Below are positions 9,989-20,969 of a stretch of 64,000 nucleotides of DNA, one piece after another. Each line of letters opens with the position of its first letter. Position 1 is the first letter of the stretch. The DNA comes from Liolophura sinensis (lineage: Eukaryota; Mollusca; Polyplacophora; Chitonida; Chitonidae), in contig NC_088307.1 in assembly GCF_032854445.1 (NCBI RefSeq), forward strand, positions 26,364,046 to 26,428,045, read 5' to 3'. Position numbers and translations under genes: made by a program. The notes beneath the pieces are model-generated. The model was not told the DNA's origin and searched no databases. It saw nothing but the letters and a program-made list of their open reading frames with translations.

Positions 9989-10600
9989 AGGGTCGGGTGC
10001 GGCTTGCTTAAAATCCATCAGTATATACCCGTGAGGTTCGGCGGTAGTATCCTCAAACGCCTTGCTCACGTACTACTGTGTCTGCCCCAGAGCCATCTGT
10101 TTAGGGATCGTTGTAATTTCAGACGCGTCTCGCGGGTTTTTAAACAACGGCAAGTAGTGTGTTTTCAGCCTGATGGTGCGATCATCTTTTTGTTGAACAA
10201 GTCCCTCACGATGTGCACCACGCTGATATTGCGGTGGTGGTTGTCTTTGGTAAAGAGTTTTGTCACAGGTTCTTCTACTCCGGCCATCAAATCGTCCCCG
10301 AGGTATGACGTCCCCTCCCAGGGGTCGTTTGCTGATGGGCTGGGCACACCTTCTTTAAACCCATCGTTGGGTAACGTGTTGTACAACGGCTGCCACTTCC
10401 CGTAACACCAGACGACGCGTTGCGGGGGTAAGTAAATGAGAGCTTGGGCGTGCGCCATCAACCATTTCACAAAGACGGACTTTCCATGCCCTGTCGGTCC
10501 GCTGACGATGCAGGTAAACGGATGTTCCCATCGAGTATCCTTGGATGGAGAAGCTGGGTGAGTCAATTCGGCTGGTCGCACCGGTGAGGTACAGTGCTGG
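9989..10600 (-). pseudogene. FtsK/HerA-family packaging ATPase remnant
   Basis: These ATPases pump the genome into the capsid. The minus-strand frame from 10581 carries the Walker A motif GPTGHGKS at 10500-10477, a Walker B-like YLGDDLM near 10305-10285, and the family segment LFTKDNHHRNISVV near 10255-10210. The frame ends at a stop at about 10165, but after a one-base shift near 10185 it continues with LFKNPRDASE (about 10145-10115) and reaches the C-terminal HGYILMDFK piece near 10035, interrupted by one more stop. This is the best preserved gene of the element and nearly full length. Confidence 0.9.
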
Positions 10601-11925
10601 AGGCTGCTGCGGTCACCGCCGTCATCACCTCGGGCGGGGAGGGCGAAAATGAGTTTAGGCTGAGAGGAATGATCAAGGTCAAGGATGCTTCGGACATAAG
10701 TGAGAAAGGGAAAGCAGTCAAAACATTATTGGAATCAAAACGAATGTGTGAACGTACAACTCCACTTCCATGGCCTCAAGCCTAGCTTATTTAGCTTTTT
10801 ATGTTTGGATTGTCGCCCACATAGTCACGGCTTACTCCCGTTTACCCATATACATATAGTATACCAAACGGAAAACAGTCAATTGCCAAGCATTCCGTCT
10901 GTTGCATTTAGTGCTTTGGTAGGTCCAGGATTCCAGAGAACCACTGTTAAAATCACGAGCTTTCAATCATCCCAAATGCAATTACCCATCCTTATTTCAA
11001 AATGGAAATCTGCGTATTGCAAATGACCAGCTGAATAGGCATAGAGGGTTAACAACTGACAGTTTTCCGAAACTTAACTAAATTTCTTACAGTGGTGATA
11101 AAGAGCAAGGTATCATTATTTGGGCGAAAATCCCAAAAATAAAATTAAATAAATAAATCAAAAAGCGAATATACTCTGCAAAGGGGACACATTCGTTTCA
11201 TATATCACAGAATATTTCCGAAAGAAAAGAGCATTTCGCTTAGGCCCGATAATGAGGATTTGCCAAAAATGCACTGGACACTCAGTACAAAGTACAAAGC
11301 ACTATATAAGACTGGATTTTGATCTGGTTCCAGAAAATGCACAGCCAATCGAATTTCCACACTGATCTGCAAGAAGTTATATTTTTGGACATAGGCAAAA
11401 TGGACAATGCATGGGTATACTATATTCAAAGACATTGATCGAGTACATGTAATTAGATTTGTACGGTCAAATACTACGTAAATATATACCCACAGGGGAA
11501 TTTCTACTCATCACACAATCACTCATTAAAATGTACCCCCCCTGGTTGCTGCGGTGTTTCAAAAGACAGGCTGCCATTTCATAAATGTCGCAGCCCACAA
11601 AGCATTTTTGAAACTTTATTTGGGATACCATTCTTTGGATGCTGCATGGCTTACAGAATTATTCGAATTTTCGATTTATATTATTTACGTGAAGTTTGGT
11701 ACCGCGACATATTAATAGCATATCCACATCACCACTGTGCTTACACGAACACTTACATTTAAATATGTTTCAAACATTAATTATTGTGGGCTATGTCCTG
11801 GAGGACTACGTACTGGTGGACTGCGTACTGACTCAATGGTTAATACACACGTATGTCTTCTCATTAACACCGAAAACTGCTGACTACTTCTACTTCCGGG
11901 TAAACTATCTTCCGTAACAATTATA
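10601..11925. other. Right flank of the provirus; no gene seen
   Basis: No integrase, no second capsid gene and no terminal repeat recognised. Frames such as 10700-11026 have no motif. The right end of the Polinton copy is lost or lies close to 10.6 kb. Confidence 0.5.
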
Positions 11926-13020
11926 TACTGAACAAAGAATATAAACGCAACACTTTTGTTTTTGCACAATTTCACAATATAATGCTGTTTGTTTTTTGTC
12001 AACAAAGTACCGAGAAAAGGCAACGATCAAAACCCTACAGCAGTGTGCATTCCAGTCTCCAAAACCAAAGTGTTGTCGACTTCAAGCCTATTCACCATTT
12101 TGGACCCGTCGGACAGGTGTGGCCCCGTCTGCAGAATTTAGCGATAAGGTCTTCTCTGGCAAGCCTTAGCCTCAGGTGTACAAAAATCTGCCCGTACATT
12201 ACAAGTTCTATCAAAAAGCACGATGCCACAGATCCCACAAAACCAACGAGAGCGCGCCATCGGCATACTCGACGCTGGTATGACCCTGTCGCCAGAGCCC
12301 TTCAAGTTAATGTGTCAACGATTAGTCGTTTCAAAAGACGTCATGAAGAATGCCCGCCGACCGCGTGTAACCCTCGACAGACACCGCTCTATTCGCCTCC
12401 TCGGCGACCGTTTCAGGCCTGCCGTAGCTAAAAAATCGGGCTCCATAATAACCAGATTTCCGCTCAAACGGTTCGGAATCACTCCAGAGAAGGGAATTCT
12501 GCGCCCAATGATCGTCCCATTTGTCCGGCGACATGCAGTAACATTTCAGCTCGACAATGCCCGTCCCCGTGTTGCAAGGTATTTCTACAGGCCGAAAACG
12601 TTGAAGTGCTCGACTGGCCAGCGCATTCACGTTGCCTGTCCCCATCTGAACACCTAGACCGGCGAGTATGTTGGCGACTTCCAGTTCCGAGTAACGTCAC
12701 CGAATTCCCCTTGGCCCTAACACAGCAGTGGGAACACATTCCGCAAGCCATAATTGACAATCTCATCAGGTGTATGCGTCGACGATGTGTAACACTGCAG
12801 CAGACAAATAGTGAGCATACTGGGTACTGAAGTGTGAATTTTCCAAACTGACCCCACCCCAGTTTCCTGACGTGCCATCGGTTGCACGTTTCTGTCAGTT
12901 ATGGAAATGTGGTACTGAGATTCCATAGTATGTCCCGTGCAAAACGGAAATGAAAGCAAGTTGAAAACGCAGATAATTTTATCAAAATATTGGCTGTGGC
13001 GATTATATTTTTGTTCAGTA
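11926..13020 (+). mobile_element. Tc1/mariner-type DNA transposon, internally deleted
   Basis: Bounded by TA on each side (11926-11927 and 13019-13020), the usual target duplication of this superfamily. The left end reads CTGAACAAAGAATATAAACG and the right end, reverse-complemented, CTGAACAAAAATATAATCG, giving terminal inverted repeats of about 24 bp. The interior holds a broken transposase. At about 1.1 kb it is shorter than a full Tc1 element (about 1.6 kb), and the missing part is the transposase centre. Confidence 0.9.
12223..12830 (+). pseudogene. Tc1-like transposase remnant
   Basis: The N-terminus (frame at 12223) resembles Tc1 proteins: QRERAIGILDAGMT, then after a frameshift the second helix-turn-helix-like stretch ARALQVNVSTISRFKRR (about 12294-12345), then back to RPRVT. 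Downstream, FQLDNARPRVAR at about 12545-12580 corresponds to the second catalytic Asp region. The C-terminus LDWPAHS...WEHIPQAII (12606-12800) is in another frame. The segment with the first catalytic Asp is absent between about 12470 and 12530. At least three frameshifts plus the deletion make it inactive. Confidence 0.85.
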
Positions 13021-15424
13021 TATATATATTTTAAACAATGACCATGCTAGTTTAAATAAAGAAATTGGTCTTTGGGAATCTCACTTTACATCTTGTTTTT
13101 ACCGGTTGACTGCGACTTGGATCTTCGGTCACTACATGTAGCTATCAGGATGAGAACAAAGAAAGATAACAACAAACGTGAATGTGTAAACGCATAATAC
13201 ACGAACGGCCTTCACAATCAATCGTGGTCATGGCGTACACAAGGTAGATCTAATGAGGTGATAACCTGTGTGATTACATGTAGGCTGTGTGATTACTTGT
13301 AGGTATTTTAACCTCGCAAAAACCTGGTTTGACACCTGCAGGGATCAAAGCATCAACACCGACATTTATGTACAACCAGTAAACCCTAAAGATGGTCCAA
13401 AGGCCTATTTCCCAAGCAACAGTTTCCAAGGAAAATTGAAAGTAATGATTTAAAACAGAAGCACTAAACCTTTTCAATGATATCAAGGAAGACATTCATG
13501 CAGGGAGCTGTAAAGACAAGATTGATGCATTTGTTTGTCGTTGGCTCGTATGGTGAAAAGCGGCGTCTTGTAACACATCAATAGAGATCTTAAACGCTCT
13601 GTCCATATCTGTGAAAAAAGAGTGTCCCGATAGTCAAGTGGTATTTCGTATTTAACTTTCCAAATCACACTAATATCTAAGATAGGTGATTTTCATCAAA
13701 ATTTACTTAACTCAAAACGCAACTAAGCTCTAAGTGAGCTTGAAGGCTGACTTTAAGTCCACTCGGAAACGTGTGAGCTACATGCATCCATACCATACAT
13801 ATTACACTAATGGAAGGCAAGTGGTCGTGAACACTCAGTATAGAGCTCAAAGAGCGCCGTCGACCCCTTGTTCTTACTATAAATCTGTCTTATAAACTAG
13901 CGTCTTCAAGAGCTCGCCCCCTCCTCCGTTTTCATGATGTCATGGATTGATTACCTCCCCCCCCACCCACCCACTCCCATCCGCCACAGAATTATGTACT
14001 CTAGCCTAGTTTTCCGATATAGTTCTGTCTTTAAAACTAAAACTTAAGCTGTGTGGGATTAACATGACTCTAAACAAAGGTCACGGAATAAAGTCACATC
14101 TGCTGACATCAGATCTCATTACCTGAAAACGGAAAAGGGGTTAAGAGGAAAGATAATAACAAAGTAAGAAAGAAAATTAGCTGCTCTTACATAAGAAACA
14201 TCGAGTCAAAGGAGGATTTTTTGTAGAATCATTTTCGCCTTCTACAGTTATGAATAATATGATCCCCAAATGAACTCAATAAAATAAAATTGGAAGCAAA
14301 CGGTAATATTACCCGTGTTTGGCAAATTCCACCATTGTGTCTTTTGACATTGGATCGCTGCATTCGTTTCTCAGAATGAACTATATGCATTCGGACGCGG
14401 ATGTAGGTTGACCCGCTCACACTTTGGACTAGCTTCGAAAGCGGATGAAAACCTGCCTTGTCACCACTGTTCCAGTTCCATCAAGTCATCAAACACCCGT
14501 TTCCAGAAATGTCTTGGCATCTTGGGCTGAGCAAATTAAAATTGGATACACCACAGATGGGGCCACTTGGGTTCAATCAGGAAGGGAACAATATAACTTT
14601 TTTCCATTTCCGGACTTCACGGCGGTCTGATTTCTCTGATTCCTAGAAAACTAGCTAATCAGACTATCACCAAAGCCAAACCCGTTGAGGACTTAAAATT
14701 TTTATGTAAAGATTTAGAGCGTTGTCAAAGGTTAGTTGCTCTAAAAGTCTGTCTTGTGACGAGTCCCATGACTCCCATGGACGTATCACAATCATGAAGC
14801 TCCAGTATCAGTCATTTTATTTGCGCTTTAGGAGACAAGGGTATTTTAAATTCGTGACTATCTTCGGGTTTGGTTTAGACATTTTGACGTCTGTGAGCTG
14901 CGCCCAGTGTTATATCACCAAGACAAAAATCAGTGGCAAAGCCAAAAATGCAAAAAGAAGTCAAGAGAATTCAACAAATAAGCACATGGAAAACGAAGAA
15001 AGGCGTACAACACCAAACAGTAGCAAACCAAATGCCTTTGAAAATTGCAAGATAAAAATCTCAGAAATATATTGCAGCACATCATGTTGAATACGACATG
15101 TTCTTACGCTTAACATACTCTGGCCGTAATTTTCTGCCTTGCGATTGGGCACAGAATATCATTGCTGTCCAGTTTTTATTAGAGATCTCGAATGACGCAG
15201 TAGTAAACAGCATTAGTGACAGAGTTTCAGGCGAAGAAAATCCATTTGGTACGTAAGGTACATATTGTAACTAGTAGTGGTACACTGATTACATTGTAAA
15301 TTTTTAACAAATGAGAAAATGGAGAAAACAAAAAAAAACTGGTAAACCTCAATTTACTTACAATAATGTTAACATTTAATTCTTACTAGATGTGCTAGCT
15401 TCCATCCGTCTTTTTTTTTTTTTT
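13021..15424. other. No gene recognised
   Basis: Contains a C-rich stretch at 13955-13985. Open frames at 14445-14646 and 14722-15090 (the latter starting with TTG) have no recognisable domain. A stretch at about 14650-14790 stays open in one frame but matches nothing I know. Confidence 0.45.
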
Positions 15425-15676
15425 TGATTGGTGTTTTACGCCGTACTCAAGAATATTTCACTTATACGACGGCGGCCAGCATTATGGTGGGTGGAAACCG
15501 GGCAGAGCCCGGCGGAAACCCACGACCATCCGCAGGTTGCTGCCAGACCTTCCCACGTACGGCCGGAGAGGAAGCCAGTATGGGCTGGTCTTGAACTCAC
15601 AGCGACCGCATTGGTGAAAGGCTTCTGGGTCACTACGCTGCGCTAGCGCGCTAACCGACTGAGCCACGGAGGCCCC
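15425..15676 (-). repeat. tRNA-derived SINE, near full length
   Basis: The best-preserved copy in the window. Read on the minus strand it starts at 15676 with GGGGCCTCCGTGGCTCAGTCGG, in which TGGCTCAGTCGG is a perfect A-box match, and the B box GAGTTCAAGACC lies near 15600. The body with the GGTCGTGGGTTTCCGCCGGG region follows, and the tail ends at 15425 next to a poly-T run (poly-A on the SINE strand). Total length about 250 bp. Open frames at 15428-15646 and the minus strand are SINE sequence. Confidence 0.92.
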
Positions 15677-15679
15677 CAT

Positions 15680-16770
15680 CCATCCGTCTGTCTGCTGTTT
15701 GCTGTTTGCAGACCTGTCAGACATTACTACTAAATATTTAGAACGAGCCAAATGAATGGAGTTTAGCAAGTCACACAAAATCTCGACACACCAGAAACGT
15801 TAAGACCAAATCGGCTCAACCTAGATGTTGTGTTGGGCTTTAAACGCACAAGGGGTGTGTATGCGAAAGTTCGACTTAACTGGAGTCGCGCTCCAGTCGT
15901 TATGTGTGTAGATATATGCTGGCTCAGTATGGGAGCTAGCCGCTAAGACCAATTGCGAACGATCAGTTCAATTGAATTACGTCGTAAACTTTAGTATATG
16001 CACAGCTTAACACAAAAGAGGTATGAAATGTTATCTCGCATGACAAGAGCCACAAGGACGTTTGACTCATGTTAAGTTTAAAGGCAAAGAAAACACTAAA
16101 ATAAAGTACACACAAAAACCATTAAACATTAAGTCTATCCGAGTAAAATGCATTTAAAACTTAGGATTCTGTGGTGGTCTGTTGGGACCTAGGTAGTACC
16201 AATGTCAACTCAGAAATATTTTTGAACTGAAATAGTTCAAGGTCTATTTGTTGAAAGCATTCATGCGTTTAAATGGAGATGAATTTCGAATGATAAATTA
16301 TAGAAATCTATGTGTGTCATAAATGGCACCATTGGTCCCATTGTGGTACGAAAATGCCACAGTAGAATCCCAAGTTTTAAATGCACTTTACCAGCTCGAA
16401 AAATATTCTAAAAAAGTAAATCTAACTTTTTCCCCCGGACAATATTTAATGATCGTTTGTCTGACATCTAATTCATCCTAGTGTGTGGTTTGCCTTTAAG
16501 CTTAAATAGCTCAAGACGGTCACTTAAGCACTTCAGCATTCTAGTGCGCTAGATAACGACGCGACTGAACTAGAACTGTTATAGACTCGTAGCGTGAACG
16601 CCGGTTCAATCTAAAGCCGTGTGATCATCGGCAGCGGGGACCAAATACATACGACCAGACGAGTTCAGCTGAATTGAGACGCGTCTAAAGCTCTTCTGCA
16701 TGCAGAGTTTTATCGCATCCACGCAAACTATAATTAAACCCTACACCCTACCTCAATTTGCCAACCAGTG
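15680..16770. other. No gene seen
   Basis: AT-rich DNA without recognised repeats or coding frames. Confidence 0.5.
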
Positions 16771-16774
16771 TGTC

Positions 16775-16890
16775 AAGGTTACTAAATCAAACGCCTTCAC
16801 TTTAAGTTTCTTAACTTCTAAAATGAGTATAATTCTGTTGTAAGTAAATATGGGCAGAGCGTCCAGAATCTCTGACATCTTATATACTGG
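16775..16890 (+). pseudogene. Retroelement reverse-transcriptase C-terminal relic
   Basis: Plus-strand translation gives VCQGY-stop-IKRLHFKFLNF... ending VVSKYGQSVQNL, which parallels the clearer copy at 41716-41928 (CQGYSIQRLRSKFLKFY...SKCGQSVQNL). Two or more in-frame stops are present. The minus-strand frame covering it (16753-17034) is a shadow. Confidence 0.55.
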
Positions 16891-17035
16891 CACGGTACAG
16901 GCTTGAGTACTGATTTCACTCCTTCGCCTAGAACCTAACTTGCGTCTTTTCAACCTCATAGGAAACTGGGATTCCGTCCTATTTTCGCACTTAATATGTT
17001 TTCTTAGTTCTTTAGTGGTTTGTGTTATCGTCATT

Positions 17036-17291
17036 TTATGAATTGGCGTTTTACGCCGTACTCAAGAATATTTGACTTATACGACGGCGGCCAGCATTAT
17101 GGTGGGAGGAAACCGGGCAGAGCCCGGGGGAAATCCACGACCATCCGCAGGTTGCTGTCAGACCTTTCCACGTACGGCCGGAAAGGAAGCCAGCATGAGC
17201 TGGACTTGAACTCACAGCGACCGCATTGGTGAGAGACTCCTGGGTCATTACGCTGCGTTAGCGCGCTAACCAACTGAGCCACGGAGGCCCC
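17036..17291 (-). repeat. tRNA-derived SINE, full length, left arm of an inverted pair
   Basis: Complete copy: tail end at 17036 (ATTGGCGTTTTACGCCG), body, B box near 17205-17220 (minus strand), head ending GGAGGCCCCC near 17291. The flanking open frames on both strands are SINE sequence. Confidence 0.92.
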
Positions 17292-17367
17292 CACTTATCC
17301 GTAGTTAAACAGCAGGGTAAGCATGAAAATAACTTTCACATTATATATGATATAATATTATATTAAA

Positions 17368-17575
17368 CGGCAATGCGGTCACTGTGAGTTCCATTGCAGC
17401 TCACGCTGGCTTCATCTCCGGCCGTACGTGTGAAGGTCTGACAGCAACCTGCAGATGGTCGTGGGTTCCCCCCCCCCCGGCTCTGCCCGGTGTCCTTCCA
17501 CCATAATGCTGGCCGCCGTTGTGTAAGTGAAATATTCTTGATTGCGGAGTAAAACACCAATCAAATAAATATATA
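17368..17575 (+). repeat. tRNA-derived SINE, right arm of an inverted pair
   Basis: Plus orientation, head-truncated. It begins at the B-box region (GCAATGCGGTCACTGTGAG), carries an expanded C run at 17469-17478, and ends with AGTAAAACACCAATCAAATAAA tail at about 17575. Only 76 bp separate it from the opposite-strand copy at 17036-17291. Confidence 0.9.
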
Positions 17576-17598
17576 AGTAAATATATACCAAAGCATTT

Positions 17599-17660
17599 AC
17601 AGTCAATTATCCAAACGTCGTAGGTTTACAGTAAGTTATCCAAACGTCGTATGTTTGCGG
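17599..17660 (+). repeat. Two-copy tandem repeat, about 33 bp
   Basis: ACAGTNANTTATCCAAACGTCGTANGTTT occurs twice in succession. Confidence 0.8.
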
Positions 17661-17689
17661 TCAGTAGATGTCTTCTGATGTTTGAATGT

Positions 17690-19120
17690 TGAACTACGTT
17701 TCTATGCCGCATATTTACGTATCATTTAATACTCCTTCTTGACAGTCGGTTATTGTTCAATTATTTTTACGTCTGATATTTCACGGTAACCTTCTCTCCC
17801 ACTTGCATAATTACACACACGTTGTCCCGTGGTACCTTGTACAATTGTTGTCAACACTGTATGGTTCTCCCTTGAGCTCCGTTGTCCACTTTAAATGCTT
17901 ACCTACAATTTACGATGACAATTTTCTTTTCACTTACCCAAACCTTCGATGATTTTTATTGTGCATCTCTTTTTCTACCATGTTATGACCTAAACGTTAA
18001 AACTAGTGTCGTCTATTGTGTTGCCCATCGGTGTTACGAGAACGTTATCAATGCCACGACTTTCAACATAACACGTGTCACAATATAAAGGTTCTGTTTA
18101 GTGCCTAGACGTCACATACTAAACACATTGAAGTTCATACAATGTGCTTCCTTAGGACACGAAGTGCAAAGCCATTGCCTTACAAATATATTTAATATAT
18201 GTGACCATGTTCCTGAGACGGATAGCACGAATAGCAAAGCCCTGAACTTTGGCGCTAAATGCTGACTGAAATAATTGACCCAGACAACTTCAAATTCGTA
18301 TTCATCCTCTAACTCATGGAGCATACTTGATCCTTAACCAATGAGCAATAACATGAATGCTGTGATCTGTATACAGTTGCATTTTTTTTTGTCTGACGAG
18401 ACTATCAAATCAAGCGTTTTCTCTTCTACTTATTCTAATTTCTACGCTAAAAGTACAAAATAATCAGTCATAGATCCAGTTTCTATAGAGAAAAACACTT
18501 ATGAAGATCAAAGTAATAAACAGTCATATGTTTGTTAACAAATTAGAAACTCACACGTAAAGTACAAGTTTCAAGACGACGAACCAATCATCTGTTCGCT
18601 ATGCGGTCAACAATTGGATGTATATGTAATAATAGAAATCTTTTATTGATAAGGGCTTGATGGATCTTTAATGCTTCACTTGTTTCATATATGATTACCA
18701 CGAATGTCAGAACGAATGTAAGTTTACGCGTGGCGATACAGATATGCATTAATAAAAAATGGAAATTAAAAATGGAAATTCTAGAAAGCACACTGGTCCA
18801 CCAAATATAAATAACCTCGTTTGTCTGCTTTATCAACGGATTTATGATTTTGGTTCATTGTTTAGCCTTTAGGAAATTCCTGGGCTGGATTCACAAGGGC
18901 AATATGTAATGTACGATGAGCAGTGATAGGCCCTTATTCTACGATACCATGATCCTGGTGAATCCCGGCATGGATCGCGTGTCTTTTTATTCGGCTGTGT
19001 ATATTGTTTGTTGAATTGCCACTGTTTGATTTCAGGTTTGCTGTCTGGCGATTAATTTAGAACCGAAGGCCAAACAGAAATGTTTGTTGTGCAGGATTCA
19101 TCCCTTGACATACTCAACTG
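17690..19120 (+). repeat. Long repeat family U, copy A
   Basis: First of six collinear, diverged copies (others at 23115, 24440, 30170, 31610 and 38880). Ordered landmarks: TACCATGTTATGACCT, ATATAAAGGTTC, ACTAAACACATT, CCCTGAACTTTGGCGCTAA, CACACTGGTCCAC...ATAAATAACCTCG and GGATTTATGATTTTGGTTCA. No frame is conserved across copies, so the family appears noncoding. It may be a non-autonomous element or part of a larger duplicated segment. Confidence 0.75.
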
Positions 19121-20169
19121 TTTCAGAGAGAAAGCAAAAACTGTCTGCATTCGCTTTATATTTCTCCAGGGTTTACATACAATGTTAGTAGCCATTCTAC
19201 TTGGTTTGTTAAGCTAAGAATTTCCTTCATGAGAGTTTGACGCTGTAATCACGTTTTCTCACGCTAATACAATGGCATTTAAGCTTGCGGTACATGGAAG
19301 ATATCGGAATATCCTTGAACTGGATCCTGAAAACGTCTAAAAGTTAGCATTAAATCTTACATTTTTAACTGACTGACTGTTATATCTCTGTTTAAAGGAG
19401 GATTAGTGGGTTGAGTATGCCTGAGGACTGTACCTACCCATTGTTTTTATGGTGCACAATGACAGTATTTTGAGCATCCCTACACCGATGACGACTACGA
19501 AATTGCAATCAAGAGCACTGTAGAGTGGCATCTGCTCTGGTTTTACTCTCTGTTGTAGTCTTTCATACTGTATGCCTGTGTCAACAGTGAAGATATTTCG
19601 TTTGCTAATGTAGAAAAACAAATCAAAGTCAATAAACTTTAAACAGAAAGAGTCGGTATGACGACGACAGTTTTAATTATGACAATGGAAATTATTTTTA
19701 GATCTTCGTGGATAGCAAAAGATCAAAGGTTCCTGCTTATGGCGTTACGTAACATGTAGCATTTGTTAGATTCTTTGTGTTGTGTGACAATATTTTAATC
19801 AAGTTCACAAGTCATTACAACTTATTTCTGAATAATGACGTCACTGAGTTCTTAGTGTCGAAACAAGGCTGATTAATTTTAACATTATTAATTAGAAAAT
19901 TAGCTCCGACTTTACTTTTTTGCCAGAATATGGACTTCCAACATATCAATGTGTAGAGCTTCTGCTGATACGTTTCACGGACTAAAGGCAATTTTTGTAA
20001 AGAATATGAAAGATTTTACAGATAACTCAATATAGCGGACAAGTTAAAAAGGCTGAAAGTCCAAGTGGTGTACCATGCTAGTGTATACTTTGTCGTTAAC
20101 TGTATACCTCAATTTCGCTTTGTTTACAAATATCCATATGCTCATCGTGATGATCATGCTGAACACAAT

Positions 20170-20290
20170 AAATATACAGCCCCTAGCAGAGTGCCAGAGA
20201 TTCTGAACGCTCTGCCTACATATACTTCCATGAGAATTGTGTTGTAAAATTTAAGAAACTTAGAGTGAGAGCGTTTGGTGAAATGTCTTT
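20170..20290 (-). pseudogene. Retroelement reverse-transcriptase C-terminal relic
   Basis: On the minus strand KRSHSKFLKFYN is readable, and the nucleotides align with 41800-41928 (TCTAAGTTTCTTAA, AGAATCTCTGG). It lies opposite in orientation to that copy. Heavily decayed. Confidence 0.45.
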
Positions 20291-20339
20291 GAAACATTAG
20301 TTTTTGTAGTTATAACTTAATCCACTCGCCTATAACCTT

Positions 20340-20530
20340 GCGTCTTTGCGTCATCATTGAAACATGCTGACTGCTTCTCTCTGCATTTGTCCTAATGTCT
20401 TACTTTATATACTGTCTTTGTTTTTGTTTTGTATTTTTTTGAGACCGGGGGTGGGTGTTGAACGTTGTTTTGGAAATACGTCTTGCGATAATTAACCCAA
20501 AGTATCCGTAATCATTGACATCTGGTGTGA
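20340..20530 (+). repeat. Diverged block Y, copy 1
   Basis: Aligns with 42115-42280: CTGACTGCTTCTCT early and AACGTNGTTTTGG...CTTGCGA later, same orientation. Noncoding. Confidence 0.55.
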
Positions 20531-20539
20531 ATTTCTGTG

Positions 20540-20960
20540 TTGCCGTTTACCAGCGAAAGTCGGCATCCTGTATGCAATCTCTATGGTGAGATGCCGATAA
20601 GACATCGATAACATTATACTTTGTTTAAGGAAACGTGTAAGACATGTGCATGATGCCAGAAATTGTGTTTTGATGTTTACTTTGTAATGTGTGTTGTGCT
20701 TTTAAACTTTCATTTTGCACTTTTCAGATATACAAATACTAACTAAGCGTGGGATAATTTTCTTAAAACAAAAAGGTTCTTGCATGCATTACAATATGTC
20801 GCGATTTCTGGTTTATAAATTTCTCATGTAACCACTGCTTTTTCTATGCCAAGAATTAATCCGTTTAACGACGCAATGTTTCCGAAATGGATCTTTGTAA
20901 TTTTGTGATTTTTATGACCTATACATCGCTTCATTGCATGTGTGGAACTTTATAAGCCGC
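20540..20960 (+). repeat. Diverged block V, copy 1
   Basis: Aligns in order with 27030-27480 and 34715-35160. Landmarks: AAAAAGGTTCTTGCATGC, TTTCTGGTTTATAAATTT, CCAAGAATTAATC and GGATCTTTGTAAT. The most decayed of the three. Confidence 0.55.
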
Positions 20961-20969
20961 ATGCTTGCC

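Larger units (their letters stand above)
6600..10600. mobile_element. Decayed Polinton/Maverick (adintovirus-like) provirus
   Basis: About 4 kb holding remnants of six genes typical of Polinton-like double-stranded DNA elements. DNA polymerase B is on the plus strand; ATPase, minor capsid, PX-like, major capsid and protease are on the minus strand. The two blocks converge near 7.3-7.5 kb, a common arrangement in these elements. Every gene carries stops, frameshifts or truncation. An integrase, the polymerase N-terminus and exonuclease, and terminal repeats were not found, so the copy is truncated at both ends and cannot be functional. Complete family members are several times longer. Polinton versus adintovirus cannot be separated without a phylogeny. 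Confidence 0.88.

Noticed and set aside
6600-10600. A functional phage- or virus-encoded operon
   Set aside because: All six genes contain stops, frameshifts or truncations and no end structures or integrase remain.
12331-12766. Minus-strand genes inside the Tc1-like element
   Set aside because: Antisense to the transposase remnant.
14722-15090. 122-codon plus-strand gene
   Set aside because: Starts with TTG, has no recognised domain and no supporting splice or promoter signals.
15425-15676. Genuine tRNA gene
   Set aside because: A and B boxes are present, but the sequence does not fold as a complete tRNA and continues into a SINE body and tail.
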